DNA of 64,000 nt from Anaerotignum sp. MSJ-24 (GCF_018918145.1 NZ_JAHLPX010000004.1:62001-126000), one strand, 5' to 3'. Counted from the first letter of the stretch, positions 26,505-35,235 are shown. Made by a program: numbers and translations. The notes: generated from the sequence alone by a model not told the origin.

Positions 26505-27989
26505 TTGAAACAGGCTTATGTATCGGACAGGCTCAATGAAAATGAAAAAACAATAAGAAATACGTTTGATAAATGTGATGACATAATAATAAGGCGGTTT
26601 AAAGCCGGAGCAGATAAAAATATAGATATGCTCCTTGTATATACTGACAATATCGTTGATACCGATGTAATTGAGCAGTCACTTATGACCAACCTTATGA
26701 ACAGAACCGATGTCATAGGCGAAAACGGTAGTAATATATTGGAGATACTTATGTCAAAGGCTATAAGTGTAGGTGAAGTTGACCGGGAAAATGCTTTTGA
26801 AAATATTTATACATCTATATTGCTTGGCGATACGGCAGTATTTGCCGAAGGCGACAGCAATGCACTTATAATATCGACAAAGGGCTGGCCGACAAGAGGT
26901 GTTCCAGAGGCTGAAAACGAAGTAGTTGTACAGGGTCCGAAGGACGCTTTTGCCGAATCTGTAAGCAAAAATGTTGTTCTTATGCGGAGACGAATAAGAG
27001 ATACGGCATTAAAGGTCGAAAGAAGCAAGATAGGCCGAAGGAGCAAAACGGATATTGCAGTCATGTATATTGACGGAATTGTGAGAAAGGATATTTTGGA
27101 CAGGGTTAAGAAACAGCTCAAAAATATTGATGTTGACGCAATAATTGATGCCGGATATATAGACCAGATGACCGAAAAAAAGTGGTGGTCTCCGTTTCCA
27201 CAGATACAGATGACCGAAAGACCGGATAAGGCGTCAGCGGCACTGTTTGAAGGCAGAGTTGTGGTTGCTGTCGATAATTCACCGTTGGTTCTTATGTTGC
27301 CGTCTACGCTTAATACATTTTTTCAGGCGGCAGAGGATTATTATGACCGTTGGGAGATAATGAGCTTTATAAGGATTATACGATATGTAGCGGCATTGAT
27401 TGCGCTGATACTTCCGGGACTTTATATAGCAGTAACATTGTATAATCCGGAGCTTTTGCCGGCACAGGTTATTCTGAAAATTGCCGGAAGCCGTCTGGAC
27501 GTTCCGTTTTCGACGGTTATAGAGGTTTTGATAATGGAAATAGCCTTTGAGCTTTTGCGAGAGGCCGGAATAAGACTTCCATCACCTATTGGCTCAACAC
27601 TCGGAATAGTCGGCGGTATAGTTATAGGTCAGGCGGCAGTTGATGCAGGATTTGTCGGCCCTGTTGTGGTTATAATTTCGGCAGTTACCGGAATATGTAC
27701 ATTTGTTATTCCGAATCAGGCCATGGTCAACGGAATAAGGCTTTGCAAATATGTCGTTATTGCACTATCGGCTGTTCTGGGTATTTTCGGGCTGTGGATA
27801 GGAGTACTGCTTGTTATTATTCATCTTTGCGGAATTGAAAGCTTTGGAATACCTTATATGTATCCGTATTGCTCGGCGGCTGAAAACGGCTTTGATGATT
27901 TAAAAGACAGCATAGTGCGTTTGCCGCTGTTTATGCTGAAAAAACGTCCGGTATTTGCATCTCCGGAGGAAAGAATAAGAAGGAGATGA
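26505..27989 (+). CDS. Spore germination protein, GerA family (A subunit)
   Basis: A-subunit of a germinant receptor of the spore inner membrane. The 494-residue protein has an N-terminal soluble half (residues 1-270) and five or so membrane spans from residue 290 on. Family segments include RLDVPFSTVIEVLIMEIAFELLREAG, PSPIGSTLGIVGGIVIGQAAV and ESFGIPYMYP. The likely start is TTG at 26505 behind AGAGGTGG; an upstream in-frame GTG lies inside that site. GerB- and GerC-type genes follow with 7-bp spacing or overlap, making a complete A-B-C receptor operon. Confidence 0.9.
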   Translation: MKQAYVSDRLNENEKTIRNTFDKCDDIIIRRFKAGADKNIDMLLVYTDNIVDTDVIEQSLMTNLMNRTDVIGENGSNILEILMSKAISVGEVDRENAFENIYTSILLGDTAVFAEGDSNALIISTKGWPTRGVPEAENEVVVQGPKDAFAESVSKNVVLMRRRIRDTALKVERSKIGRRSKTDIAVMYIDGIVRKDILDRVKKQLKNIDVDAIIDAGYIDQMTEKKWWSPFPQIQMTERPDKASAALFEGRVVVAVDNSPLVLMLPSTLNTFFQAAEDYYDRWEIMSFIRIIRYVAALIALILPGLYIAVTLYNPELLPAQVILKIAGSRLDVPFSTVIEVLIMEIAFELLREAGIRLPSPIGSTLGIVGGIVIGQAAVDAGFVGPVVVIISAVTGICTFVIPNQAMVNGIRLCKYVVIALSAVLGIFGLWIGVLLVIIHLCGIESFGIPYMYPYCSAAENGFDDLKDSIVRLPLFMLKKRPVFASPEERIRRR

Positions 27990-27996
27990 AAATATT

Positions 27997-29007
27997 ATGA
28001 ATACATTTGAAAATAGAAAAATATCGGTTAAACAACTGCAAACGATAATTGTTTTATGGACGCTGTCTTTCTCACTGTCGGCAGTGCCGTATTTTGTGAA
28101 AAATATATATTCGGTCATTATAGGAACGGCATTTTCGGTGCTTGGTTGTATATTTGTGGCTTTTGCGGCCGAAAAAATACAAAAAACTAATAATATAGTG
28201 CTTAAAATGATTTCGAAAAAATTATCGGCGGTAATTACATTTATGTATACTGTATTTCTTGTAAGACTTGTATGCAGTGCTGTAAACATATATTTATTAC
28301 CGTCTGCACCTGTCTGGATATTGGCGTTGTTATTTGTAATTGCAGCAATGTACTGTGTATTTCTCGGTATTCAGATTATTGGCAGAAGTACCGAAATTAT
28401 ATTCATATTTGTATTGGTAAGCATGGTTACTGCTGTTATATTTTGTACAACGGATTTTGTAGAAGGACTGAAAACAAAAAATATATTTGACTTAAATAAA
28501 AGCTATGCTGATATGAGAGCATTGTTTTTATTCGGTTCGCCTGTAATATTGTATAACCTTATTTCCTACACAGACGGAACCCCAATAGTGTCATCAGCGG
28601 TAAAAGCGTATGTGATTGGATTGGTTATATCGGTTTTATTAATAGTATTTTCTATAGCCGAGTTTGGAAGATTTAATGAAAAAATTTTTCCGGTTATTTC
28701 TCTTACAAGCACAGTAAATATGCCACATATATTCGGTGATAAGGAAAATGTTCTTATGCTTAGAATATGGTTTTTGTCGGCTTTTGCCTCAACTGCAATG
28801 GGTATATATATTTCGTCGGAAATAATAAGGGCTGAAAGAAAGTATATTTTAGTTTTTTCGGTATTGGTTATAATAGCAGCGTCTTTCTTGAAAAATGTAT
28901 CGTTTGCATTCGATATGCTTTATTTTGTCGGAATACTATCGGTTGTTTTTGCCGGGATAATAATTCCGGTGTTATCGCTTATTACGAAGGACGGTGCAAA
29001 GAAATGA
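27997..29007 (+). CDS. Spore germination protein, GerB family (permease-like B subunit)
   Basis: B-subunit of the germinant receptor, an amino-acid-permease-like protein with about ten membrane spans in 336 residues. It begins KISVKQLQTIIVLWTLSFSL, and contains FLFGSPVILYNLISYTDG near residue 176, where known GerB proteins bind germinant (family knowledge). Starts behind AAGGAGATG, 7 bp after the A-subunit gene, and shares an ATGA overlap with the C-subunit gene. Slightly shorter than the usual 360 residues. The germinant cannot be predicted. Confidence 0.86.
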   Translation: MNTFENRKISVKQLQTIIVLWTLSFSLSAVPYFVKNIYSVIIGTAFSVLGCIFVAFAAEKIQKTNNIVLKMISKKLSAVITFMYTVFLVRLVCSAVNIYLLPSAPVWILALLFVIAAMYCVFLGIQIIGRSTEIIFIFVLVSMVTAVIFCTTDFVEGLKTKNIFDLNKSYADMRALFLFGSPVILYNLISYTDGTPIVSSAVKAYVIGLVISVLLIVFSIAEFGRFNEKIFPVISLTSTVNMPHIFGDKENVLMLRIWFLSAFASTAMGIYISSEIIRAERKYILVFSVLVIIAASFLKNVSFAFDMLYFVGILSVVFAGIIIPVLSLITKDGAKK

Positions 29008-29996
29008 AAAAGCTTATATTGATTATGTTATTGACGCTTGTGATAACAGGCTGTTACGGAAAGGCAGAGGCAGACGAAAGAAAATATGTAATTACTGCCG
29101 GAATTGATGTAGGCAAAAATAAAAAATACAGCATGACAATAGGTGAAGCACAGCTCAAAAGTGACATAGGCGATGAAACAAAGCCGGAAAAATGCAGTGT
29201 GGAATACGGTGACAGCATTATTGACATAAAAAACAAGGCAGACAACGGCTCGGACAGAAAAATGTACTTCGGACAGATGAAAACACTTGTAATAGGCAGA
29301 AAAATAATTGAGAACAGTGAGCTTTTTAAAATATTTTTATATGATGCGGAAAGAATGAAGGAGCTTAACACAAAGGTAATTGTTGTTGCGACGGACAATG
29401 CCGATAATGCGGTAAATGCGATAATGCAGAAAAACGACGGAAACGGTATGTATATATGGGATTTTTACAGCAATGGCGATTTGGCGGACAGCGATGCGGC
29501 ATATATGGATATTGAAAAAATAATTTATAATATAAGAAATAGTAAAGGCTATATAATACCTAAGCTTTACTGTAATGACGGAGAAATTTATATTTCCGAC
29601 GGATATGTTATGAATGGTTCAGAATATAAGGGCGATATTTCTGAAAATGATATAAAGGGAATAAAATGGCTGAACGGAGATGCAGATAAAAGTATAATAG
29701 AAAGTAACGGAATATATGCGGAAATATTAAGGCAGAATACGCATATCTATTTGAATGACAATAGATACAATATTAAAATATCTGCGGAATGCTCGATAGA
29801 CGGAGCCGGAATAAATAATATATCGGCAGACGAAATAAGTAATTTAAAAGAAGTAATAAAAAATATAATACGGAATACGATAAATAAGGCGGCAGAAACA
29901 AAAACGGATTTTATCAATGCTGGGTATGATTTGAACGAATATCCGTCCGATATATCTGTGAATTTAAAAATTATATCAACAGGTGTTATAAAATAA
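29004..29996 (+). CDS. Spore germination lipoprotein, GerC family
   Basis: C-subunit lipoprotein of the receptor, 330 residues, on the outer face of the spore inner membrane. The signal peptide ends in the lipobox LVITGC (Cys at residue 17). The GerC domain begins ADERKYVITAGIDVGKNKKY. Family members are often 370-400 residues, so this is a compact version. The ATG overlaps the GerB stop. It is AT-rich and diverged, as usual for receptor subunits; the assignment rests on lipobox, opening motif and gene order. Confidence 0.85.
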   Translation: MKKLILIMLLTLVITGCYGKAEADERKYVITAGIDVGKNKKYSMTIGEAQLKSDIGDETKPEKCSVEYGDSIIDIKNKADNGSDRKMYFGQMKTLVIGRKIIENSELFKIFLYDAERMKELNTKVIVVATDNADNAVNAIMQKNDGNGMYIWDFYSNGDLADSDAAYMDIEKIIYNIRNSKGYIIPKLYCNDGEIYISDGYVMNGSEYKGDISENDIKGIKWLNGDADKSIIESNGIYAEILRQNTHIYLNDNRYNIKISAECSIDGAGINNISADEISNLKEVIKNIIRNTINKAAETKTDFINAGYDLNEYPSDISVNLKIISTGVIK

Positions 29997-30042
29997 TTAT
30001 TTAAGGCAATCCTCTCTTATATGAAAAAGGGAGGAATACATA

Positions 30043-30687
30043 ATGAAAAATATAATAAATATTTTAAAAAAGAATAAAACGGATATTTTAATATCGTTTA
30101 TATTTGCTTTTGTAATTGCACTTATACTTGCGGCAAATTCATATGCACAGAGAGTAACCGAAAACATAACGCAGTCAGTGGTAAGGTTCCATGTGTTGGC
30201 AAACAGTGATTCCGAGCATGATCAGAGTATAAAATTAAAGATAAGGGACAGCGTTCTTGAGGCAATAGGAGAAAGAATTGTGTTATGCTCCGACAGAGAG
30301 GCCGCAGAAGAATTTCTTTTCGAAAACAAGGAGCTTATAAAAGACGTTGCAGAGAAAACCATAAAGGAAAACGGTGAAAGCTATAATGTATCGGTTGAGC
30401 TTTCGGACGAATATTATCCTGTGAGATATTACGAAAATACAGAATTTCCGCCTGGATTGTATAAATCTCTGAGAGTTATAATCGGTAGCGGAGAAGGGCA
30501 TAACTGGTGGTGTGTTATGTATCCGCCGCTTTGTCTTAACGGTGAGGCGGTCAAGCAGAAAAACAGTGAAATGCTGAAAAATACGTTATCAGATGAAAGC
30601 TACGAAATAGTTGTGCTTTCCGAGGAAAATAATAAAATTCCCGAATTTAAGTTCAAGGTTGTGGAGCTGTTATCCGATTTAAAATAA
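30043..30687 (+). CDS. spoIIR: Stage II sporulation protein R
   Basis: Forespore-secreted signal that triggers SpoIIGA to cleave pro-sigma-E in the mother cell. The 214-residue protein has an uncleaved or signal-anchor helix at residues 15-32, then the diagnostic VVRFHVLANSDSEHDQSIKL near residue 46 and EFPPGLYKSLRVIIGSGEGH, NWWCVMYPPLC near residue 145. In B. subtilis spoIIR is transcribed by sigma-F; no convincing sigma-F site was found in the 46 bp upstream, so it may share the germination operon transcript or use a weak site. Confidence 0.93.
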   Translation: MKNIINILKKNKTDILISFIFAFVIALILAANSYAQRVTENITQSVVRFHVLANSDSEHDQSIKLKIRDSVLEAIGERIVLCSDREAAEEFLFENKELIKDVAEKTIKENGESYNVSVELSDEYYPVRYYENTEFPPGLYKSLRVIIGSGEGHNWWCVMYPPLCLNGEAVKQKNSEMLKNTLSDESYEIVVLSEENNKIPEFKFKVVELLSDLK

Positions 30688-30703
30688 AACAAGAGGTGGT
30701 ATT

Positions 30704-31270
30704 ATGGCGGTATACTATTGGGGCTCAAGCGGAAGTACGGTTGCAAAAATACAGCAGAGATTGAAGGATTTAGGATATTATTCTGATAATGTTGACGGCA
30801 TATTCGGAGAAAATACATATTATGCCGTAAACAGCTTTCAGGAGGCAAACGGAATAACTACAGACGGAATTGCCGGAAATACGACATTGGAAAGACTGGG
30901 GATAACGGTAAATGAATCTTTGGAAAATGATTTGAACATACTTGCGTCGGCAATATACGGAGAAGGAAGAGGAGAACCGTATACGGGACAGGTTGCGATA
31001 GGCTCAGTGATACTCAATCGTGTTGAAAGTGATCAATTTCCTAATACGGTTTCCAATGTTGTATACCAAAGCGGAGCCTTTGATTCTGTTCGTGACGGTC
31101 AGATAAACCTTACACCGAATGATACTGCATACAGAGCTGCATTGGACGCCATTAACGGCTGGGATCCGACAGACGGAGCATTGTATTTCTGGAATCCGTC
31201 AACGGCAACGTCAAAATGGATATGGTCAATACCTATCAAATTACAGATAGGACGCCACGTTTTCGGATAA
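30704..31270 (+). CDS. SleB/CwlJ-type cell wall hydrolase with peptidoglycan-binding domain
   Basis: Likely cortex-lytic or wall hydrolase. Residues 8-65 form a PG_binding_1 domain (VAKIQQRLKDLGYY ... DGIAGNTTLERLG); residues 85-188 are a Hydrolase_2 (SleB-like) domain with ASAIYGEGRGEPYTGQVAIG (putative catalytic Glu) and the closing IGRHVFG. Unlike SleB there is no signal peptide, and spoIIR ends 16 bp upstream, leaving no room for one. That resembles CwlJ, which is made in the mother cell without a signal. Position after spoIIR supports a sporulation role. Confidence 0.83.
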   Translation: MAVYYWGSSGSTVAKIQQRLKDLGYYSDNVDGIFGENTYYAVNSFQEANGITTDGIAGNTTLERLGITVNESLENDLNILASAIYGEGRGEPYTGQVAIGSVILNRVESDQFPNTVSNVVYQSGAFDSVRDGQINLTPNDTAYRAALDAINGWDPTDGALYFWNPSTATSKWIWSIPIKLQIGRHVFG

Positions 31271-31291
31271 AAAAGGTGCCGTTTGGCACCT
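31268..31291 (-). terminator. Terminator on minus strand (tadA transcript)
   Basis: Read leftward, AGGTGCC-AAAC-GGCACCT is followed by TTTTT, so it terminates minus-strand transcription coming from tadA through the repeat. Its arms abut the stop codon of the converging hydrolase gene. Read rightward there is no T run. Confidence 0.75.
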
Positions 31292-31292
31292 C

Positions 31293-31541
31293 AGATTGTA
31301 AACAAAGTTATTTTTATACAGCGGAAGGTATTAGGAAACGAAGGGTTTCCTAAGTGGAATCCATACTGTCATGACTTTTGCTTAGAAAAAGCAAAAGCGG
31401 CTTTGCCGCCGCACTGTCTTGTGCGGTCAATAGACGGGATTCACTCCCGTCGAGGAGAGTAGTGAGTTTCAAGGCTTTTTAGCCGATGGAATGAGCTATT
31501 CATGCTTCTGTTTAAACAAGTCGAAATCCTGATTTCGACTT
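31293..31541 (-). repeat. Dispersed hairpin repeat, copy A (long form)
   Basis: About 249 bp, oriented with the leftward tadA transcript. Read on the minus strand it opens with the palindrome AAGTCGAAATC-AG-GATTTCGACTT, then GTTTAAAC, GGCTAAAAAGCC, hairpins GACGGGA/TCCCGTC, CCGCAC/GTGCGG, GCGGC/GCCGC, CTTTTGC/GCAAAAG and TTAGGAAAC/GTTTCCTAA, and ends in CCTTCCGCTGTATAAAAAT. A 41-bp block differs from copy B (48675-48857) at one position. No open reading frame. It fills most of the gap between two convergent genes. Confidence 0.88.
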
Positions 31542-31556
31542 AGGTGCTTTTGGCAC

Positions 31557-32078
31557 CTATTGATTTTGAGCTTCGGAGTTTTCGGCCGAGGCTTTTTTTC
31601 TGAACCGTTTAAAAAATTCGCCCATAGGTTTTGCACATTCCTCACGGAGTATTCCTTCGATAACATTGACCTGATGATTAAAACGAGGCTCATCAAGTAT
31701 ATTGAGTATTGAACCGGCACAGCCTGCTTTTACATTTCTTGTGCCGAAAACGACATTCGGTATGCGTGCCTGCACAATAGCTCCGGCACACATAGGACAT
31801 GGCTCAACCGTAACATACAGTGTGCAGTCCTCAAGCCGCCAGTCTCCGATAAAATTTGCCGCTTCGTTTATGGCAGATATTTCGGCATGGCAGAGAGGAT
31901 TTTTAAGATTGTTTCTTAAATTATGTCCTCTGCCTATTATGTTTCCATTATATACTATAACACAGCCAATCGGCACTTCTCCGCTGTTTATTGCTTTTTC
32001 GGCCTCGTTCAATGCTTCTCGCATATAATGTTCATGCTCTTTGAGCTGTTCTTCGCTTAATGCTTCTGATGTATCCAA
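31557..32078 (-). CDS. tadA: tRNA-specific adenosine deaminase
   Basis: Converts adenosine 34 to inosine in tRNA-Arg(ACG). The 173-residue protein has the zinc deaminase motifs CHAEISAINEA (catalytic HAE) and EPCPMCAGAIVQ. The chosen start is TTG at 32078, 8-9 nt after AAAGGAAG on the minus strand; the ATG at 32024 would give the more usual MREALNEAEKA start and is the alternative. The stop codon lies inside a small hairpin (31541-31559) next to repeat copy A. It is cotranscribed with the lipoprotein gene 20 bp upstream. Confidence 0.92.
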   Translation of the reverse strand: MDTSEALSEEQLKEHEHYMREALNEAEKAINSGEVPIGCVIVYNGNIIGRGHNLRNNLKNPLCHAEISAINEAANFIGDWRLEDCTLYVTVEPCPMCAGAIVQARIPNVVFGTRNVKAGCAGSILNILDEPRFNHQVNVIEGILREECAKPMGEFFKRFRKKASAENSEAQNQ

Positions 32079-32098
32079 AAGCTTATCTTCCTTTCGAT

Positions 32099-33418
32099 TT
32101 AATTATTTATACGCAGCTCCTGTGTATTGGAATCGGAATTTCCGACAACAAGGGCATCGCTTTTTCCGTCGGCGTTAAAGTCGGAAATGTACCAGCGTTG
32201 ACCGTAGTCTATATCATCATTTCCTGTGGATAAGCCGTTTTTGCCTATTATATATTTTGAGGTTGTTCCTGTTGAGTCGTATACATATATTTCCTTAACA
32301 CCGTCATTGTTGAGGTCTGCGGCAGAAATATATTTTTCATAGCTGTCTATGGACATATGGGTGCTCCAGACGCATTTGAATACAGATATGGTCTTTTTAT
32401 AAAGATATAAGTCCTGGCCGTCTGTGAATATAAATTCCGATTCGCCGTCACCATCAATGTCGGTTATATCCATTCCGACTATGCTCTTTCCTATATAATA
32501 GCTTATCTGTTTCGGGCTTACCGATGTTCCGTCAAGTGTATAAAAATCTATTGCTTCATTTCTTGAAACAATAAGGCATCCGTTATCATATCCGACAGAG
32601 TAGCAGTCAGAGGCATCTATAACTTCTCCAACCGGACTAAAGTCCGAATCGAATATAATTATTTCCTTTGGAACGGTAATAGGAACAGCTCCGCCTTCAG
32701 AGTATGTTTCGGTACCGAATAATACAGCCATCTGAGAAGAATTATTTATAAATGCTGCTGACATAGGAACAAGTCCGTCCGATGAGTAATCAATTACTCT
32801 GCTTGTATAAAATGAACTTTCGGGTGTACTGCGGTTTATGGTAAGCTTTGTTCCGTCTGTAAATGCTGTGTATACATTACTGCCGACTTTAATACTGTCA
32901 AAAACTCCTATAATATCAGATTTTGGTGCGTATTTCTTTGTATATACGTATTCTGCGTCGGTTTCAACCATAGATAAGGGTGATGCAACAAGATAAGGAT
33001 TTCTCACATACATACTGCATGGGGTTGATATATTTTCTGGAATATAATATATTCCGGTCAGCTTATTGCTTATGAAATAAAAATAAACGGTTCCTGCTTT
33101 TTCACGATTAAAGTAAAGAAGATCGGCAGAAGCGTAAATACAGTCCGAACCTTTTTTTGACGACATATCGTATCCGCTTTCGGAGCTGGCGTTAAGTGCA
33201 TCATCGTCAGTAGGTATTTTTCCGTTGTCGAATATTATTGAATCGCTGTCATATCTCCAGTAATATGAGTTAAGTGTATTTTCTATAAGCTGATATAAAG
33301 ATGTTTCTGTCTGTTCAGACATTGTGAGAGCGGTATTTTCATCACTGTTATCGGCGGAACAGCTGCATAACAGCATTGCCGCAGCTGCAAACAGAACAGC
33401 AGTTTTTTTCAGTTGCAT
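32099..33418 (-). CDS. Lipoprotein with FG-GAP/VCBS-like repeats
   Basis: A 439-residue exported lipoprotein of unknown role. The signal peptide MQLKKTAVLFAAAAMLLCSC ends in a lipobox at Cys20. The C-terminal half has three calcium-loop FG-GAP/VCBS motifs, DIDGDGESEFIF, DLNNDGVKEIYVYD and DFNADGKSDALVVG, typical of beta-propeller repeats. It probably folds as a propeller on the outer membrane face and may bind a ligand or the wall. First gene of a two-gene transcript with tadA, an unrelated housekeeping enzyme. Confidence 0.78.
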   Translation of the reverse strand: MQLKKTAVLFAAAAMLLCSCSADNSDENTALTMSEQTETSLYQLIENTLNSYYWRYDSDSIIFDNGKIPTDDDALNASSESGYDMSSKKGSDCIYASADLLYFNREKAGTVYFYFISNKLTGIYYIPENISTPCSMYVRNPYLVASPLSMVETDAEYVYTKKYAPKSDIIGVFDSIKVGSNVYTAFTDGTKLTINRSTPESSFYTSRVIDYSSDGLVPMSAAFINNSSQMAVLFGTETYSEGGAVPITVPKEIIIFDSDFSPVGEVIDASDCYSVGYDNGCLIVSRNEAIDFYTLDGTSVSPKQISYYIGKSIVGMDITDIDGDGESEFIFTDGQDLYLYKKTISVFKCVWSTHMSIDSYEKYISAADLNNDGVKEIYVYDSTGTTSKYIIGKNGLSTGNDDIDYGQRWYISDFNADGKSDALVVGNSDSNTQELRINN

Positions 33419-33432
33419 TAAATCACCCCATA

Positions 33433-33475
33433 TAAGACAGCATATAAAACCGTTTAATTAAAAAATCCTGTCTTA
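33433..33475 (-). promoter_or_regulatory. Inverted repeat upstream of VCBS lipoprotein
   Basis: TAAGACAG (33433-33440) and CTGTCTTA (33468-33475) are perfect inverted 8-mers 27 bp apart. They bracket the region 15-57 bp upstream of the lipoprotein start, where its promoter should lie. Possible operator or leader hairpin; no T run follows. Confidence 0.35.
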
Positions 33476-33513
33476 GTCATTATATTTAATAATATCATAT
33501 GGAGATAATAAAT

Positions 33514-34050
33514 TCAATTATTTGCAAAAAATATACAGGTCAGTATGTATGATGCGGCAATACCGGATACATTGGCGATTATTGCGCATAAAACAGTATA
33601 GCGGCTTTTGCTTATTCCGGCGGCTGATGAATATACACTCAATGTATAAAATATTGTTTCGGTGCTGCTCATTATTATTGATGCGGAAATTCCGTAAAAA
33701 GAATCCGGACCATATGTTTTGAATATATCCAGAAGCATTCCTGTTGCTGCCGAAGAGGAGAACATTTTTGTTATGCTCATGGGAACAAGTGCAGACGGAA
33801 ATCCGGTAAGACGGCTTATCGGTGATACTATTTTGCAAAGAAAATCCATTGCGCCGGATGAACGGAAAATGCCGACTGCTGTTATTAATCCTATCAGGGA
33901 CGGTAATATGGATGCAGTCGTTTTTAATCCGTCATATGCACCGGAAATAAAAGCATCAAAAAGATCTACATTTTTTATATATCCGTGCATTAAGATAATA
34001 ACAAGAATAATAGGTATTGTTATATTTGAAATGTAATAAATGATATTCAT
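33514..34050 (-). CDS. spmB: Spore maturation protein B
   Basis: Membrane protein needed with SpmA for spore core dehydration. The 178-residue protein has about five membrane spans and the nucleoside-recognition (gate) domain features SSGAMDFLCKIVSPISRLTGFP and SSTETIFYTLSVYSSAAGI near residue 130. The start is the ATG at 34050, whose ATGA overlap with the spmA stop and GAAGGTG site settle it; the frame is open four more codons to a GTG within that site. Order spmA-spmB as in Bacillus. Confidence 0.92.
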   Translation of the reverse strand: MNIIYYISNITIPIILVIILMHGYIKNVDLFDAFISGAYDGLKTTASILPSLIGLITAVGIFRSSGAMDFLCKIVSPISRLTGFPSALVPMSITKMFSSSAATGMLLDIFKTYGPDSFYGISASIIMSSTETIFYTLSVYSSAAGISKSRYTVLCAIIANVSGIAASYILTCIFFANN

Positions 34051-34625
34051 AATCGGGTACACCTTCTACATATAATTACTGACAAAATGCCGATGAGTGT
34101 CGATATTGACGTTGCGATTATGCCCGGAAAAACAATAGATGCAGGGGAAAATGAGCCGAATTCTGCACGGTATGCTATTATGCTTACCGTAATAAGCTGG
34201 ACAGAAGACATGTTGATAACCAGAAACATACAAATAGAATCTGACGCTGTTTTAGAATGTCCGTTTAACAAAGACAGGTTCTTCATTGCTTCAAGTCCGG
34301 ACGGAGTTGCTGCCCAACCAAGTCCGAATATGTTTGCTGTAACATTTGTACATATATGTTTGATTGCAGGGTGTGTTTTAGGTATTTCGGGAAACAATAT
34401 AGACATAACAGGCATGAGAAGCTTTGTTATGCTGTCAATCAGACCGGAACGCTCTGCAATCCTGGTTAATCCGCACCACAAAGACATTATTCCGCAAGTT
34501 GCGAACGAAATTGTTACAGCTTCTTTTGCTGAATTTAGTATCGAATTGGTTAAATTTTCAGAATTTCCTGATAATAAAGAAAAAAATATGCCAGAAATTA
34601 TCATAATTCCCCAAATAATGTTCAT
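34047..34625 (-). CDS. spmA: Spore maturation protein A
   Basis: Partner of SpmB in spore core dehydration, 192 residues with about five spans. It begins MNIIWGIMIISGIFFSLLSG; key family segments are LWCGLTRIAERSGLIDSITK and FGLGWAATPSGLEAMKNL. The ATG at 34625 follows TTGGAGCG with 6-nt spacing; upstream in-frame residues lack a site. spmA and spmB are mother-cell sigma-E genes in B. subtilis, and a sigma-E-like motif pair lies just upstream. Confidence 0.92.
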   Translation of the reverse strand: MNIIWGIMIISGIFFSLLSGNSENLTNSILNSAKEAVTISFATCGIMSLWCGLTRIAERSGLIDSITKLLMPVMSILFPEIPKTHPAIKHICTNVTANIFGLGWAATPSGLEAMKNLSLLNGHSKTASDSICMFLVINMSSVQLITVSIIAYRAEFGSFSPASIVFPGIIATSISTLIGILSVIICRRCTRL

Positions 34626-34654
34626 TTTTTCGCTCCAATTTATTTGTTTTATGT

Positions 34655-34683
34655 ATAATATGAAACGCAAGTTAATATTATTA
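34655..34683 (-). promoter_or_regulatory. Possible sigma-E promoter for spmA-spmB
   Basis: On the minus strand TAATAAT (34683-34677) and CATATTAT (34662-34655) are 14 bp apart, each one mismatch from the sigma-E consensus (KMATATT and CATAYAHT). 30 bp upstream of spmA. AT-rich DNA makes chance matches common. Confidence 0.35.
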
Positions 34684-34712
34684 ACATAAAAGTACAAAAC
34701 ATATTACAATTA

Positions 34713-34741
34713 TTGACATATTGGACAAATATTGATATGAT
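34713..34741 (+). promoter_or_regulatory. Promoter of AbrB-like regulator
   Basis: TTGACA at 34713-34718 and TATGAT at 34736-34741 with a 17-bp spacer. Divergent from spmA; the 160-bp shared intergenic region could let the regulator act on both. Confidence 0.75.
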
Positions 34742-34785
34742 ATTAAAAGAAAATATGAGTAAATAATTTTAGGAGGAAATAACGG

Positions 34786-35049
34786 ATGAAATCAACAGGA
34801 ATTGTAAGAAGAGTTGATGAACTTGGCAGAATAGTTTTACCTATCGAGCTTAGAAGAAACTTTAACATTAAAGAAAGAGATACACTTGAAATTTTTATAG
34901 ATGATGAAAAAATCATTCTTAAAAAATATGAGCCTGCTGATATTTTTACAGGAAGCATGGATGATCTTATTGAGTATCAGGGAAAGAAAGTATCAAAGGA
35001 ATCAATTCTTGAAATGGCAAGAATTGCAAATCTTAAGATTTCAGAGTAA
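34786..35049 (+). CDS. AbrB-family transition-state regulator
   Basis: An 87-residue DNA-binding protein with the swapped-hairpin AbrB domain at the N-terminus: MKSTGIVRRVDELGRIVLPIELRRNFNIKERDTLEIF. The C-terminal 35 residues probably mediate multimerisation. In Bacillus, AbrB and Abh repress stationary-phase genes during growth. Here it sits divergent from spmA-spmB, so sporulation-timed control is a reasonable guess. Own promoter and terminator. Confidence 0.9.
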   Translation: MKSTGIVRRVDELGRIVLPIELRRNFNIKERDTLEIFIDDEKIILKKYEPADIFTGSMDDLIEYQGKKVSKESILEMARIANLKISE

Positions 35050-35069
35050 TTATAAAGCGTAATAAACAT

Positions 35070-35103
35070 AACCGTTGACGATTAATTCGTTAACGGTTTT
35101 TTG
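35070..35103 (+). terminator. Terminator after AbrB-like gene
   Basis: AACCGTTGACG and CGTTAACGGTT form an 11-bp stem (one G-U) with loop ATTAATT, running into TTTTTTG. Confidence 0.87.
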
Positions 35104-35201
35104 TTTGAATAATATTTCGGTAAGAGGCAATAATATCAATGAGGGTGCTGAATAACCCCCATCAGACAGCGTCCTCTCTACTTCTTCCCCTTATTGTTAC
35201 G

Positions 35202-35235
35202 CAAAGCCGCTCCTTTGGAGAGGCTTTGTTTTTTT
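35202..35235 (+). terminator. Second + strand terminator hairpin 100 bp downstream
   Basis: CAAAGCC/GGCTTTG with an inner CTCC/GGAG stem and TTT loop, followed by seven T. No gene lies between it and the preceding terminator at 35070-35103; the 98 bp between could be a small untranslated RNA or a backup terminator. Confidence 0.75.

Noticed and set aside
35201-35213. GCAAAGCCGCT resembling part of the dispersed repeat
   Set aside because: Only 11 bp match and it is part of a terminator stem; none of the other repeat blocks is nearby.
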